Source: Clostridiales bacterium SIT11 | Lineage (GTDB): Bacteria > Bacillota > Clostridia > Tissierellales > Peptoniphilaceae | Length of the DNA: 64,000 bases | Reading direction: 5' to 3' | Assembly: GCA_001299455.1 (NCBI GenBank) | Contig: CYUK01000003.1 | Coordinates: 992,001-1,056,000 of the forward strand | Shown: one piece after another, positions 55,345 through 64,000 of the stretch | Numbering within the stretch: the stretch's first letter is position 1 | Layout of the letters: every line of letters starts with the position of its first letter | Notes under the pieces: generated by a model | What the model saw: only the letters and a program-made list of their open reading frames with translations | What the model was told of the DNA's origin: nothing | Databases searched by the model: none | Made by a program: the position numbers and the translations under genes

Positions 55345-55662
55345 TCAGTCCTCAAATAAAAATAGGTCGTCTAGTTGGGTAATGGTAAAAAGTTTCCGGA
55401 TGGACTTTTTCATCTTCCCTACAGTGACTTTTTTCTCCTGGTCTTGGCATAGCTTTAAAAGGTAAATAAAGGCTCCAAGTCCAGTAGAATCCATATATAT
55501 TAAGTCTTCTGCATCAATATAGACATCCGACTGGTAGCGGGAGAATTCTTTTTCAGCGATTTTCTTAAACTCAGGCGTACTTGCGATGTCTAGTTCTCCC
55601 TTTGGTTTTAAAATTAATTGTTCTTTTTCTTCGTCAAAATGTCTTGCAATTTGAAAAGACAT
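55345..55662 (-). CDS. rsbV: Anti-anti-sigma factor RsbV (STAS domain)
   Basis: 105 residues of a single STAS domain. YMDSTGLGAFIYLLK carries the phosphorylatable serine 59. ILKPKGELDIASTPEFKK is the typical first half. Dephosphorylated RsbV should bind RsbW and free the sigma factor. First gene of the module; a consensus-like promoter lies directly upstream. No phosphatase gene (RsbU/P) is in the window. Confidence 0.92.
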   Translation of the reverse strand: MSFQIARHFDEEKEQLILKPKGELDIASTPEFKKIAEKEFSRYQSDVYIDAEDLIYMDSTGLGAFIYLLKLCQDQEKKVTVGKMKKSIRKLFTITQLDDLFLFED

Positions 55663-55685
55663 GGCACCCTCCTTATTTTAACCCC

Positions 55686-55714
55686 ATTGTATCCTACTTC
55701 AGGGGATTTGTAAA
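55686..55714 (-). promoter_or_regulatory. Promoter of the rsbV-rsbW-sigB module
   Basis: On the minus strand TTTACA (55714-55709), 17 bases, TACAAT (55691-55686). The -35 abuts the gyrA stop codon. A sigma-A-like promoter; no SigB-type sequence is evident. Confidence 0.7.
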
Positions 55715-58141
55715 TTATTCTCCTAGGTATTTGGCTACAGAAACCACCTTAGAATCCTTAATATTCATCAGCTTCACTCCAGAGGTATTCCGTCCCAGGA
55801 CAGAAATTCCCTTGGTCTCTAATCGGATAATGGTTCCTGTTTCTGTAATCATCATGATTTCGTCTTCTTTATTTACAACCTTACCTGAAACTAAAGGTCC
55901 TGTCTTCTTGTTGACCTTGTAGGTAATGAGGCCCTTGCCTCCCCGGTTTTGTTCCTTGTACTGGTCTAGGGAGGTCATTTTTCCATAGCCGTTTTCAGAA
56001 ATAACTAGGAGGTAGTGGTCTTCCTTAGCCAGGTCAAAGGCCACCACTTCATCATCCTTAGATAGGTCAATGGCCTTGACCCCCATGGTGGTCCTTCCCA
56101 TGTTCCGCACATCTTCTTCCTTAAAGCGGATGGCATAGCCTTCTTTTGTCACCAGGACAAACTGGTCCCCAGGACAGGATTGGCGGACCATCACAAGCTC
56201 GTCTCCTTCATTTAGGTTAATGGCATTTAGGCCATTTTTCCGAATATTTTCATATTCACTCAGGAGGGTTTTCTTTACCAAGCCATATTTTGTAACAAAA
56301 ACAAGAGAATTTTCCTCATTTAAATCTTTTACTGGCATAATTCCCTGGATTTTTTCATCTTTTTGTAAATTTAAGAGGTTGACAATAGCTGTTCCCTTGG
56401 CCGTCCGTCCTCCTTGGGGGACTTGGTAGGCTTTTAAGCTATAGACCCGACCCTTGTCTGTGAAAAATAAGATGGTATCATGGGTGGATGTGATGTAGAG
56501 GTTGGAGACAAAGTCTTCATCCCGTCTGGACAGGGCAGAAATTCCCTGGCCTCCTCGTTTTTGAGGCTTGTAGGTTCCTTCTGGCATCCGCTTAATATAG
56601 CCGAAGTTGGTCATTGTCAGGACCACATCTTCTTCTTCAATTAAGTCTTCGTCGTCAAATTCCCCTGGATTGGGCTCAATCACTGTCCGCCGTTCATCTC
56701 CGAACTTGGCCTTAATTTCTAGAATTTCTTCTTTTACTATCGAAATTAAAATTTGCTCGTCCGATAGGATTTTCTTGTACCATTCGATATTGTCTTTTAA
56801 TTCCTTGTATTCTTCTTCCAATTTATCCCTAGACAGACCTGTTAACCGGCGGATTCGCATATCTAAAATAGCCTGGGATTGTTCATCTGAAAGCTTAAAT
56901 TCCTGGGCCATCTTATCCTTGGCTTCCTGGTCTGTTTGAGATCCTCTGACAATTTGGATAATCCGGTCAATATTGTCAATGGCAATTCGCAGCCCTTCAA
57001 TAATATGGGCTCTTTTTTCTGCCTTATCCAGGTCAAACCGGGTCCTCCGGGTAATAACGTCTTTTTGGTGGTCCACATAGTGGCTGATTAATTCCTTTAA
57101 GTTTAAAACTTTTGGAACTCCATTGACCAGGGCCAGGTTAATAATCCCAAAGGTGGATTGGAGTTGGGTTTGCTTGTAGAGGTTATTTAAAAGAACGTGG
57201 GGGTTGGTGTCCCTCTTACATTCAATTAAAATTTTAATTCCATTCCGGCCAGACTGGTCGGCTATATAGGAAATTCCATCAATTTGCTTGTCCTTAGTTA
57301 AGTCGGCAATTTTCTTTACCAGAGAAGCCTTGTTGACCTGGTAGGGAAGTTCTGTAATGACAATGGCTTGCTTGTTTTTTATCTTTTCAATTTCTGCCAC
57401 AGCCCGCATAACAACCCGTCCACGTCCTGTATGGTAGGCTTCTTTGATGCCGGCTTTCCCCATGATTTGGCCTCCTGTGGGAAAGTCTGGTCCCTTAATA
57501 TACTTCATTAAGTCATCAATGGAAATATCTGGATCATCCAAGTAGGCTACAACCCCATCAATGACTTCGTTTAGGTTGTGGGGAGCCATATTTGTGGCCA
57601 TCCCTACAGCAATTCCTGTGGATCCATTGACAAGTAAGTTGGGAAAACGTGAGGGAAGGACTTCCGGTTCTTCCCGGGTTTCATCATAGTTTAAGCCATA
57701 GTCTACTGTGTCCTTGTTAATGTCCCTTAGCATTTCCTGGGCCAGGGAGGTCATCCGGACTTCTGTATACCGCATGGCTGCGGCCCCGTCCCCATCAATG
57801 GACCCAAAGTTTCCTTGGCCTTCTACCAGCATATACCGGGTGTTAAAGGGTTGGGCCAGGCGGACTACGGCATCATAAATAGCTGTGTCCCCATGGGGAT
57901 GAAATTTCCCCATGACAAATCCAACTAAGTTGGCTGATTTTACTGTGGGCTTATCTGGTGTCATGCCCTCTAATTGCATTCCATAGAGGATCCTACGATG
58001 GACAGGTTTTAACCCGTCTCGCACATCTGGAAGGGCCCGACTGACAATGACACTCATGGAATAGTCAAGATAGGCCTTTTGCATTTGTTTTTCTAGGATG
58101 ACATCACTGACTGTTTCTTCCTTGTGCTCAAATTCGTCCAT
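55715..58141 (-). CDS. gyrA: DNA gyrase subunit A
   Basis: 808 residues. The breakage-reunion domain has AMRYTEVRMTSLA with the catalytic tyrosine and the quinolone-resistance region FHPHGDTAIYDAVVRLAQ; the C-terminal beta-pinwheel holds the GyrA box QKRGGQG. The position equivalent to Ser83 in E. coli is threonine here, common in anaerobes. It works with GyrB to introduce negative supercoils. It follows gyrB by 14 bases; GGAGGG lies before the start. No terminator is visible between gyrA and rsbV. Confidence 0.98.
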   Translation of the reverse strand: MDEFEHKEETVSDVILEKQMQKAYLDYSMSVIVSRALPDVRDGLKPVHRRILYGMQLEGMTPDKPTVKSANLVGFVMGKFHPHGDTAIYDAVVRLAQPFNTRYMLVEGQGNFGSIDGDGAAAMRYTEVRMTSLAQEMLRDINKDTVDYGLNYDETREEPEVLPSRFPNLLVNGSTGIAVGMATNMAPHNLNEVIDGVVAYLDDPDISIDDLMKYIKGPDFPTGGQIMGKAGIKEAYHTGRGRVVMRAVAEIEKIKNKQAIVITELPYQVNKASLVKKIADLTKDKQIDGISYIADQSGRNGIKILIECKRDTNPHVLLNNLYKQTQLQSTFGIINLALVNGVPKVLNLKELISHYVDHQKDVITRRTRFDLDKAEKRAHIIEGLRIAIDNIDRIIQIVRGSQTDQEAKDKMAQEFKLSDEQSQAILDMRIRRLTGLSRDKLEEEYKELKDNIEWYKKILSDEQILISIVKEEILEIKAKFGDERRTVIEPNPGEFDDEDLIEEEDVVLTMTNFGYIKRMPEGTYKPQKRGGQGISALSRRDEDFVSNLYITSTHDTILFFTDKGRVYSLKAYQVPQGGRTAKGTAIVNLLNLQKDEKIQGIMPVKDLNEENSLVFVTKYGLVKKTLLSEYENIRKNGLNAINLNEGDELVMVRQSCPGDQFVLVTKEGYAIRFKEEDVRNMGRTTMGVKAIDLSKDDEVVAFDLAKEDHYLLVISENGYGKMTSLDQYKEQNRGGKGLITYKVNKKTGPLVSGKVVNKEDEIMMITETGTIIRLETKGISVLGRNTSGVKLMNIKDSKVVSVAKYLGE

Positions 58142-58155
58142 TTACATCCCTCCTT

Positions 58156-60081
58156 TTAGGCATCAATATTTTCTGCATAGACGGCATTTTCTTGGATAAA
58201 TTCCCGTCTTGGTTGGACATCCGACCCCATTAAAACAGAAAAAACTTCATCGGCTTTTTGGGCATCTTCAATTCCCACCCGGAGTAAAATCCGGTGTTCT
58301 GGATTCATGGTGGTTTCCCAAAGTTGGTCGGCGTTCATTTCCCCCAGCCCCTTGTAGCGGCCAATCTTATATTTTTGGTCCCGGCCCAGTTCATCCATGG
58401 CCCGTTTTAATTCACTGTCGCTATAACAGTAGCGGACTACCTTGGACCCTTTTTTAATCCCATAAAGGGGTGGTTGAGCCACATAGACATGGCCATGTTC
58501 AATAAGGGGTCTCAGGTAACGGAAGAAAAAGGTTAAAAGTAGGGTTTGGATATGGGCACCGTCTACGTCGGCATCGGTCATAATAATAATTTTTCCATAG
58601 CGGAGTTTGCTTAAGTCAAATTCAGATCCAATTCCTGTCCCAAAGGCCGTAATCATAGCCTTGATTTCATCAGAATTAAGCATCCGGTCAAGTCTGGCCT
58701 TTTCCACATTCATAATCTTCCCTCTTAAGGGGAGGATGGCCTGGGTCATGTGGTCTCTTCCTCCCTTGGCAGAGCCTCCGGCAGAGTCCCCTTCCACTAG
58801 GAATATTTCTGTCACTTCATTATCATCTAACTGGCAGTCTTGGAGCTTACCTGGTAGGACAGTAGAATCTAAAATAGATCGCTTTCTTGTCAGGTCCCGA
58901 GCCTTTCTTGCAGCTTCCCGGGCCCTTCTGGCTGACAGGGCCTTTTGGAGGATGGCCTTGGAGACCTTTGGATTTTCTTCTAAATAGGCTTCCAGATTTT
59001 CTGTCACAACAGCATCTACGACACTTCTGGCGTCACTATTCCCTAACTTGGCCTTGGTTTGTCCTTCAAATTGAGGTTGAGGAAGCTTCACACTAATAAT
59101 TCCTGTAATCCCCTCCCGGACATCTTCTCCTGAGAGGTTTTCTTCCTTTTCCTTTAGGATATTATATTTCCGCCCGTATTCATTAATGGACCGGGTTAAG
59201 GCAGATCGAAAACCGGAAAGGTGGGTCCCTCCTTCTTCTGTATGGATGTTATTAGCAAAGGTTAGAATATTTTCTGAAAAGGAGTCGGTATATTGGAGGG
59301 CGACTTCCACCAAGATACTTTCCTTCATTTGTTCCATGTAAATGACTTTTTTATGGATGGGGGTCTTCTTTTTATTTAAGTATTCGACAAAGCTTTTAAT
59401 TCCACCTTCGTAGTGGAAGACTTCTTCTTTTTCCTGACCCTCCCGGTGGTCTTTAAAGACAATTTTAACTCCCTTGTTTAAAAAGGCCATTTCCCGGAAC
59501 CTCTTGGCTAGAACTTCATAGGAAAATTCTGTTGTCTCTGTAAAAATCTCCTGGTCCGGTCGAAAAGAAATCTTGGTTCCGTGTTCTTCCTTGCCAGCCT
59601 CTCCCAGGACCTTTAATTCTGTCTTTGTCAGCCCCCTGGAAAATTCTTGCTGGTAGGTTTTTCCATCTCTTTTTATGGTGGCTATTAAGTGGTCTGAAAG
59701 GGCGTTGACAACACTGACCCCGACCCCATGGAGTCCCCCACTGACCTTGTAGGCTCCGTTGTTAAATTTTCCTCCGGCATGGAGGATGGTCAAGACCGTT
59801 TCTACTGTGGACTTGCCTGTTTGGGGGTGGGTTTCCACAGGAATTCCTGACCCGTTATCTGTAATGGTTACCCAACCATTTTTTTCTATTTCCACAAGGA
59901 TGGTATCACAAATTCCTGCCAGGGCCTCATCAATGGAGTTGTCCACTACTTCATAAACTAGGTGGTGGAGTCCCCTAGGTCCTGTGGACCCAATATACAT
60001 TCCAGGACGTTTTCGTACAGGTTCAAGTCCTGTTAAAACCTGGATATCACTTGCAGAATATTTTCTATTCTTTTCTGACAT
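58156..60081 (-). CDS. gyrB: DNA gyrase subunit B
   Basis: 641 residues. GHKL ATPase motifs [26 protein letters not shown] and [16 protein letters not shown]; the Toprim domain has [29 protein letters not shown] and [11 protein letters not shown]; the C-terminus ends with [17 protein letters not shown]. It supplies the ATP-driven part of gyrase. Follows recF by 19 bases, within the dnaA-gyrA cluster. Confidence 0.98.
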   Translation of the reverse strand: MSEKNRKYSASDIQVLTGLEPVRKRPGMYIGSTGPRGLHHLVYEVVDNSIDEALAGICDTILVEIEKNGWVTITDNGSGIPVETHPQTGKSTVETVLTILHAGGKFNNGAYKVSGGLHGVGVSVVNALSDHLIATIKRDGKTYQQEFSRGLTKTELKVLGEAGKEEHGTKISFRPDQEIFTETTEFSYEVLAKRFREMAFLNKGVKIVFKDHREGQEKEEVFHYEGGIKSFVEYLNKKKTPIHKKVIYMEQMKESILVEVALQYTDSFSENILTFANNIHTEEGGTHLSGFRSALTRSINEYGRKYNILKEKEENLSGEDVREGITGIISVKLPQPQFEGQTKAKLGNSDARSVVDAVVTENLEAYLEENPKVSKAILQKALSARRAREAARKARDLTRKRSILDSTVLPGKLQDCQLDDNEVTEIFLVEGDSAGGSAKGGRDHMTQAILPLRGKIMNVEKARLDRMLNSDEIKAMITAFGTGIGSEFDLSKLRYGKIIIMTDADVDGAHIQTLLLTFFFRYLRPLIEHGHVYVAQPPLYGIKKGSKVVRYCYSDSELKRAMDELGRDQKYKIGRYKGLGEMNADQLWETTMNPEHRILLRVGIEDAQKADEVFSVLMGSDVQPRREFIQENAVYAENIDA

Positions 60082-60100
60082 GCATGCCTCCTATCATCTC

Positions 60101-61201
60101 TTATCTTTCCTTTACTTGGTTATTTTCTATTTTATATTGCTTAAGATTTCTATCTTCTCCTGGAGACTCTTTTAAGGAGTCCGTAGTGGTAATAAAGGAC
60201 TGGCAGTCTCTTATGGAGGAGAAAAACAAGGCCTGCCTCTGGTCATCTAATTCAGAAAAGACGTCATCTAAAAGTAAGACGGGCATTTGACTTGTTAATT
60301 TTTTTATGACTTCAAGTTCCCCTAACTTAAAGGCCAGGACAATACTCCTTTGCTGGCCTTGGCTGGCATAATTTTTTGCCTCTCTGCCAGAAATTTTAAT
60401 GTCCAAGTCCTCCCTGTGGGGACCAAAACTTGTGGTTTTTAAGTGTAAATCCTTGGACCGGTCTTTTTTTAACCTCTCCCAGTAAATTTTTTTCATGTCC
60501 TCCAGGCTTGTGTCTTCAGAAAAAGAAGATTGGTAGGAAATAGTCACCCTTTCTTCCCTTCCTCCCCTGGAAATTTTCTCATAATTTTCTTGGACCCGGG
60601 GGCCTAGAAGCCTTACCAGGGCAAAGCGTTTTAGGATTATTTGACTGCCTAATTGGCTGAGCTGGCGGTCATAGACATCAAAAAGAAGAGGATCTTCCTC
60701 TTTTTTTAAGGCCAGATTTTTCTGGTAGAGGATTTGCCTGTAGCTTTTTAACAAGGAAGCATAGGACCCATCCACCTGGTCCAGGAGGTTGTTTAAGTAG
60801 GCCCGCCTAAGGTCCGGCCCCTCCTTGACCATTAAAATATCCTCCGGCTGAAAGAGAACCACAGGATTGTTCCTGTTGTAGTTTAAAAGAGAATCAATGC
60901 TTTCTTCATTGACCCGGAGTTTCTTGGCCTCCTTCCTGGAAAGCTTGACTTCATGGATATAGTCAAAACCAAAGGACTCCACCCGGCCCCTTATAAAGGA
61001 AAAGTCTTTATCAAAGGCAATGGCCTGGCGGTCATTGGCCTGACGAAAGCTCTTGGCCCGTAAAAGGATGTAAATAGCTTCCAGTAAATTGGTCTTTCCT
61101 TGAGCATTTTGCCCATAAAAGATATTCATTTTTCTGTGAGGTTTAAAGTAAATATTCTCGTAATTGCGAAAAGATAGGAGCTGAATATCTTTTACAAACA
61201 T
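60101..61201 (-). CDS. recF: DNA replication and repair protein RecF
   Basis: 366 residues of an SMC-like ATPase. Walker A is FYGQNAQGKTNLLEAI (30-37), signature YASQGQQRSIVLAFKLGE, and Walker B PVLLLDDVFSELD. It loads RecA at gapped DNA. It lies 15 bases after the S4-domain gene. Typical length and position for Bacillota. Confidence 0.96.
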   Translation of the reverse strand: MFVKDIQLLSFRNYENIYFKPHRKMNIFYGQNAQGKTNLLEAIYILLRAKSFRQANDRQAIAFDKDFSFIRGRVESFGFDYIHEVKLSRKEAKKLRVNEESIDSLLNYNRNNPVVLFQPEDILMVKEGPDLRRAYLNNLLDQVDGSYASLLKSYRQILYQKNLALKKEEDPLLFDVYDRQLSQLGSQIILKRFALVRLLGPRVQENYEKISRGGREERVTISYQSSFSEDTSLEDMKKIYWERLKKDRSKDLHLKTTSFGPHREDLDIKISGREAKNYASQGQQRSIVLAFKLGELEVIKKLTSQMPVLLLDDVFSELDDQRQALFFSSIRDCQSFITTTDSLKESPGEDRNLKQYKIENNQVKER

Positions 61202-61216
61202 CCTTCCACCTACTTT

Positions 61217-61420
61217 TTATTGAATTTCAATACAGTCTTCTTCCACTTGGACCTGGTCACCGGGAACCAGCTTTTTCCCTCTTCGCCTTTCCACCTGACC
61301 ATTGACCTTAACTTGGCCTTCTTGGATTAAAATTTTTCCGTGACCTCCTGTTTGGACAAGGTCTGCAAGTTTTAAGGCTTGCTCCAAACGGATATAGTCT
61401 CCTTCTATTTTTAACTTCAT
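61217..61420 (-). CDS. S4-domain RNA-binding protein (YaaA/RlbA-type)
   Basis: 67 residues, one S4 domain: IRLEQALKLADLVQTGGHGKILIQEGQVKVNGQVE, with the conserved RRGKKLVPGD end. In Bacillota it always sits between dnaN and recF, as here (three bases after dnaN). In Bacillus the homologue influences ribosome assembly. Probably binds rRNA. Confidence 0.93.
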   Translation of the reverse strand: MKLKIEGDYIRLEQALKLADLVQTGGHGKILIQEGQVKVNGQVERRRGKKLVPGDQVQVEEDCIEIQ

Positions 61421-61423
61421 TTT

Positions 61424-62524
61424 TTATTGGCCAGCTAGGCGGACAGGAAGGACAAGATAAATATAGTCCTCATTTCCCTTGCCCTTTAAGATACAGGGAT
61501 TGACTGAGTCAATAAAGTGGCAGACAATCTCCTCTTCTGTAATGGCCTTAACTCCTTCCATTAAATATTTACTGTTAAAGGCAATGTCTAAGTTTCCATC
61601 TTCCCCCTTACATGGGAGGACTTCGTGGACATCTCCAATATCTGAATTTGATTCAATGTTTAATTGGTCTTTTTCAATGTGGAGCTTGACTAGATTAGCC
61701 CGTTCTTCTTTGGCCAGAAGATTGGCTCTTTCAAGGCCTTGGACAAAGTCCTTCCGGTTTAATTCCACATTGAGCTTGTGGTCTTGGCGGACAAGGCCCT
61801 TGTATTGGAAAAAGTCTCCATTAATGAGCTTGCTGACAAAGGTGGTCTTGTCCAGGTCTATTTTGATATAATTTTCTGTCAATTCCAGGGTAATGGTGTC
61901 CAAAGACTCGTCTAGGAGGCGGACAATTTCTGTACAGGCCCTGGCAGGGACGATGGCTTGGATCTTTTCTTGGTTGGGAATTTCCAGTTTGTTTAAGGCC
62001 ATCCGGTAGCCGTCTAGGGCAACAAAAGTTATGGCTCCTTCTTCGATATCAAAGAGGACGCCAGTTAAGGCCATACGAAGGTCGTCTAAACTTACGGCAA
62101 AGCTGGTGGCTCTTAGGGAGTTGACCAGGGATTCTCTAGGAAGAGAAATTTTCACTCCCTTGTCCACTTCTGGCATAGGAGGAAATTCCTGGCTAGACTG
62201 GCCCAGGATGTTAAATTCTGATTGTTGGCAGCGGATATTTAAGTTTTTTTCTTCCAGGTTAAAGTAAATCATGGAAGATGGGAGTTTTCGGATTATTTCT
62301 CCAAAGAGTCTGGAATTGACAACAAGGTCTCCTTCTTCTTCCACTTGAACAGGTAATTTTGATTTTATGGAGATTTCTCCATCTGTCCCCATTAAGGTAA
62401 GAAAATTGTCCTTAACCTGGATGTAAATTCCTTCCAGGATGGGAAGAGGTGTCCGGCCAGAAATTGCTTTTTGGACGGTGGTGATGGGACCGAGCAAGTC
62501 TTCTTTATGAATTTGAAATTTCAT
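61424..62524 (-). CDS. dnaN: DNA polymerase III beta subunit (sliding clamp)
   Basis: 366 residues, three repeats of the clamp fold. TPLPILEGIYIQV, LRMALTGVLFDIEEG and the C-terminal YLVLPVRLAGQ are typical. It forms the dimeric ring that tethers polymerase III to DNA. GGAGATACC precedes the start. Separated from dnaA by a 154-base spacer with DnaA boxes. Confidence 0.97.
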   Translation of the reverse strand: MKFQIHKEDLLGPITTVQKAISGRTPLPILEGIYIQVKDNFLTLMGTDGEISIKSKLPVQVEEEGDLVVNSRLFGEIIRKLPSSMIYFNLEEKNLNIRCQQSEFNILGQSSQEFPPMPEVDKGVKISLPRESLVNSLRATSFAVSLDDLRMALTGVLFDIEEGAITFVALDGYRMALNKLEIPNQEKIQAIVPARACTEIVRLLDESLDTITLELTENYIKIDLDKTTFVSKLINGDFFQYKGLVRQDHKLNVELNRKDFVQGLERANLLAKEERANLVKLHIEKDQLNIESNSDIGDVHEVLPCKGEDGNLDIAFNSKYLMEGVKAITEEEIVCHFIDSVNPCILKGKGNEDYIYLVLPVRLAGQ

Positions 62525-62683
62525 GGTATCTCCTTTACAGTTTCGTATAGATAATAGATAAGATTTAGTATTAGTAGTAGGGCCTGGTAAACTGTGGATA
62601 AGTTCCTAAAAGATGAAAATCTTAAAATTTTCTTCCGTGGACGGACTGTGGATAAATTCTGGACTTATCCAGACTTATTCACA
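62525..62683. other. Part of the replication origin: dnaA-dnaN spacer with DnaA boxes
   Basis: Two perfect TGTGGATAA boxes (62593-62601 and 62647-62655), TTATCCAGA (62665-62673) and TTATTCACA (62675-62683, reaching into the dnaA stop), one mismatch each. The stretch at 62,545-62,580 is AT-rich and could be the unwinding region. In many Bacillota the origin is split around dnaA; the other half would lie beyond 64000. Confidence 0.75.
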
Positions 62684-64000
62684 ATTCTCCTTTGACTTCC
62701 CGAAGCATTTGGTGGACCCTTCCTTGGAGGCTGGGATTTTTTTCTAGATCTTCGGAAATTTTTTCATAGGCATGGATGACTGTAGAGTGGTCTCTTCCTC
62801 CAAAAGATTCCCCAATTTTAAGTAGGGACAGGTCTGTATACTTCCGGCACATGTACATGGCAATTTGCCTGGGATAGGAAATGGCCCTGGACCGGTTTTT
62901 ACTGTCTAAATCTTCCAGGCTCAGATTATAATTTTTGCAAATCACCTTTTTAATAGAGTCTGGAGTAATGGGTTGAACCTTTTGGTTCTTGTAGAGATCA
63001 TTTAAGGCAAGGGAGGCTGTTTCAATATCCAAGTGGCCGGTGGTGAGCTTACTATAAGCTGTAACCCTGGAAAGGGCTCCTTCCAGTTCCCTGATATTAC
63101 TTTGGACCTGCTTGGCAACGTAATTAATCACCTCATCGGGGACTTGAAAACCTTCAGCATCAGATTTTTTTCTTAAAATAGCAATTCTCGTTTCTAGGTC
63201 TGGTGGAGCAATATCCACAACAAGACCTCCGGCAAAGCGGGAAATTAACCGGCTTTCCAGGCGAGGAATGGTATTCGGTGGCTTGTCCGATGTGAGGACA
63301 ATTTGCTTGTTGGCATTGTAGAGTTCATTAAAGGTATGGAAAAATTCTTCCATAGTCGTTTCTTTGTCGGCGATAAATTGGATATCGTCAATTAAGAGAA
63401 GGTCCATGGACCGGTATTTATGTCGAAATTCTTCATTTTTATTGGTCCGAATAGAATTAATAAATTCATTGGTAAACTGTTCACTGCTGACATAGAGGAC
63501 CTTTTTGTTTGGATCTCTTTCCAGGACTACATGGCCTATGGCGTGCATTAAATGGGTCTTTCCAAGGCCTACACCGCCATAGATAAAGAGAGGGTTGGCA
63601 TTGGCTTTTTCCAGACTATCTGCCACAGAGACGCTGGCTGCATGGGCAAATTCATTGGACTTCCCCACAACAAAGGTATCAAAGGTGTATTTTGGATTGA
63701 GCCGGCTCCGCTCTAAGAGTTGGTCCTGGCTGGTGGGCCCAAAGTCCTCTACCACCTCTCCTGTCTGGACAAATTCAAAGTTTAGTTTTCTTCCTAGTAA
63801 CTTTTCGAAGATATCCACCATATACTTGTAGTAGGATTCATTGGTTTTCACATGATTTCCAATAAAAAAGTTGGGACTGCTGATGTAGAGCGTATCTTCC
63901 GTTAGTTTGACTGGGGCCAACTTCTTAAAAAAAGCATCATAGGAAAGGGTTGAGATTTCTGTTTTTTTGAGATCACTGAGAAAGGATTCCCAAAGGTGAC
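62679..64000 (-). CDS. dnaA: Chromosomal replication initiator DnaA (5' end outside window)
   Basis: At least 440 residues; the frame runs open to the right window edge, where it begins HLWESFLSDLKKTEISTLSY, part of domain I, so the true start is a few codons beyond 64000. A start at 63920 would cut domain I and is wrong. Walker A GGVGLGKTHLMHAIGH, Walker B LLLIDDIQF, and the domain IV signature GGRDHSTVIHAYEK are present. It binds DnaA boxes and opens the origin. Domain II is very short. Confidence 0.98.
   Translation of the reverse strand, partial: HLWESFLSDLKKTEISTLSYDAFFKKLAPVKLTEDTLYISSPNFFIGNHVKTNESYYKYMVDIFEKLLGRKLNFEFVQTGEVVEDFGPTSQDQLLERSRLNPKYTFDTFVVGKSNEFAHAASVSVADSLEKANANPLFIYGGVGLGKTHLMHAIGHVVLERDPNKKVLYVSSEQFTNEFINSIRTNKNEEFRHKYRSMDLLLIDDIQFIADKETTMEEFFHTFNELYNANKQIVLTSDKPPNTIPRLESRLISRFAGGLVVDIAPPDLETRIAILRKKSDAEGFQVPDEVINYVAKQVQSNIRELEGALSRVTAYSKLTTGHLDIETASLALNDLYKNQKVQPITPDSIKKVICKNYNLSLEDLDSKNRSRAISYPRQIAMYMCRKYTDLSLLKIGESFGGRDHSTVIHAYEKISEDLEKNPSLQGRVHQMLREVKGEL

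Overview
The window looks like chromosome near the replication origin of a low-GC Gram-positive anaerobe (Bacillota), most likely a Tissierellia / Peptoniphilaceae-type coccus. This rests on the dnaA-dnaN-S4-recF-gyrB-gyrA order, an RsbV/RsbW/SigB-type sigma module, SLH-anchored surface protein, strong AGGAGG ribosome binding sites and the 16S signature. The genus is inferred, not computed. Almost all genes lie on the minus strand, so they run leftward, away from an origin that sits at or just beyond the right edge.

Region 1 (1 to about 9,900) is visibly AT-rich and differs in codon use from the rest. It is accessory DNA: an arsenic operon (ArsR, Acr3, ArsP-type permease, start of a thioredoxin-like gene), a nuclease-helicase ATPase, a small operon of XRE regulator, membrane protein and membrane-anchored M23 peptidase, an orphan lipoprotein, a decapitated large serine recombinase, a broken DUF3847 gene and a flavodoxin. 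It stops at the 3' end of an rlmD/rumA-type 23S rRNA methyltransferase gene, a known target of integrative elements, and reads as the decayed remains of one.

Region 2 (about 9,980 to 24,200) is housekeeping and amino-acid metabolism with moderate GC: rRNA methyltransferase, phosphodiesterase, cyclase-family hydrolase, cysteine synthase, Eis-like acetyltransferase, a permease-RocB operon, an EamA transporter, an SLH-domain 5'-nucleotidase and a YcxB-like protein. A head-to-tail cluster of DnaA boxes lies at 24,056-24,160.

Region 3 (24,240 to 29,370) is a complete 16S-23S-5S rRNA operon without spacer tRNAs, driven by two consensus promoters and closed by a hairpin terminator.

Region 4 (29,497 to 53,500) holds mutY-Nudix; a coupled methionine operon (separate MetH reactivation protein, short MetH, homocysteine methyltransferase/MTHFR, patatin, M18 aminopeptidase); a coupled trkA-ung-hydrolase-D-cysteine desulfhydrase operon; cation, phosphate and branched-chain amino acid transporters; tadA, a racemase, a DJ-1 family protein and proC. 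The amino-acid genes (RocB, permease, BrnQ, ProC, cysteine and methionine enzymes, peptidases) fit an amino-acid-fermenting lifestyle.

Region 5 (53,558 to 64,000) is the SigB-type stress module with its own promoter, followed by gyrA, gyrB, recF, S4 protein, dnaN and dnaA (cut by the window end). The dnaA-dnaN spacer carries four DnaA boxes.

For the hunt, the main unexplained structures are: a 151-bp element with perfect 13-bp inverted ends and nested hairpins (47,808-47,958); the DnaA-box cluster far from dnaA; a 527-bp hairpin-rich leader before the cyclase gene; a candidate nuclease-helicase defence protein in the decayed island; tandem rRNA promoters with a palindrome in one spacer; and a probable leaderless mutY. 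I did not find a system that I can show to be new.
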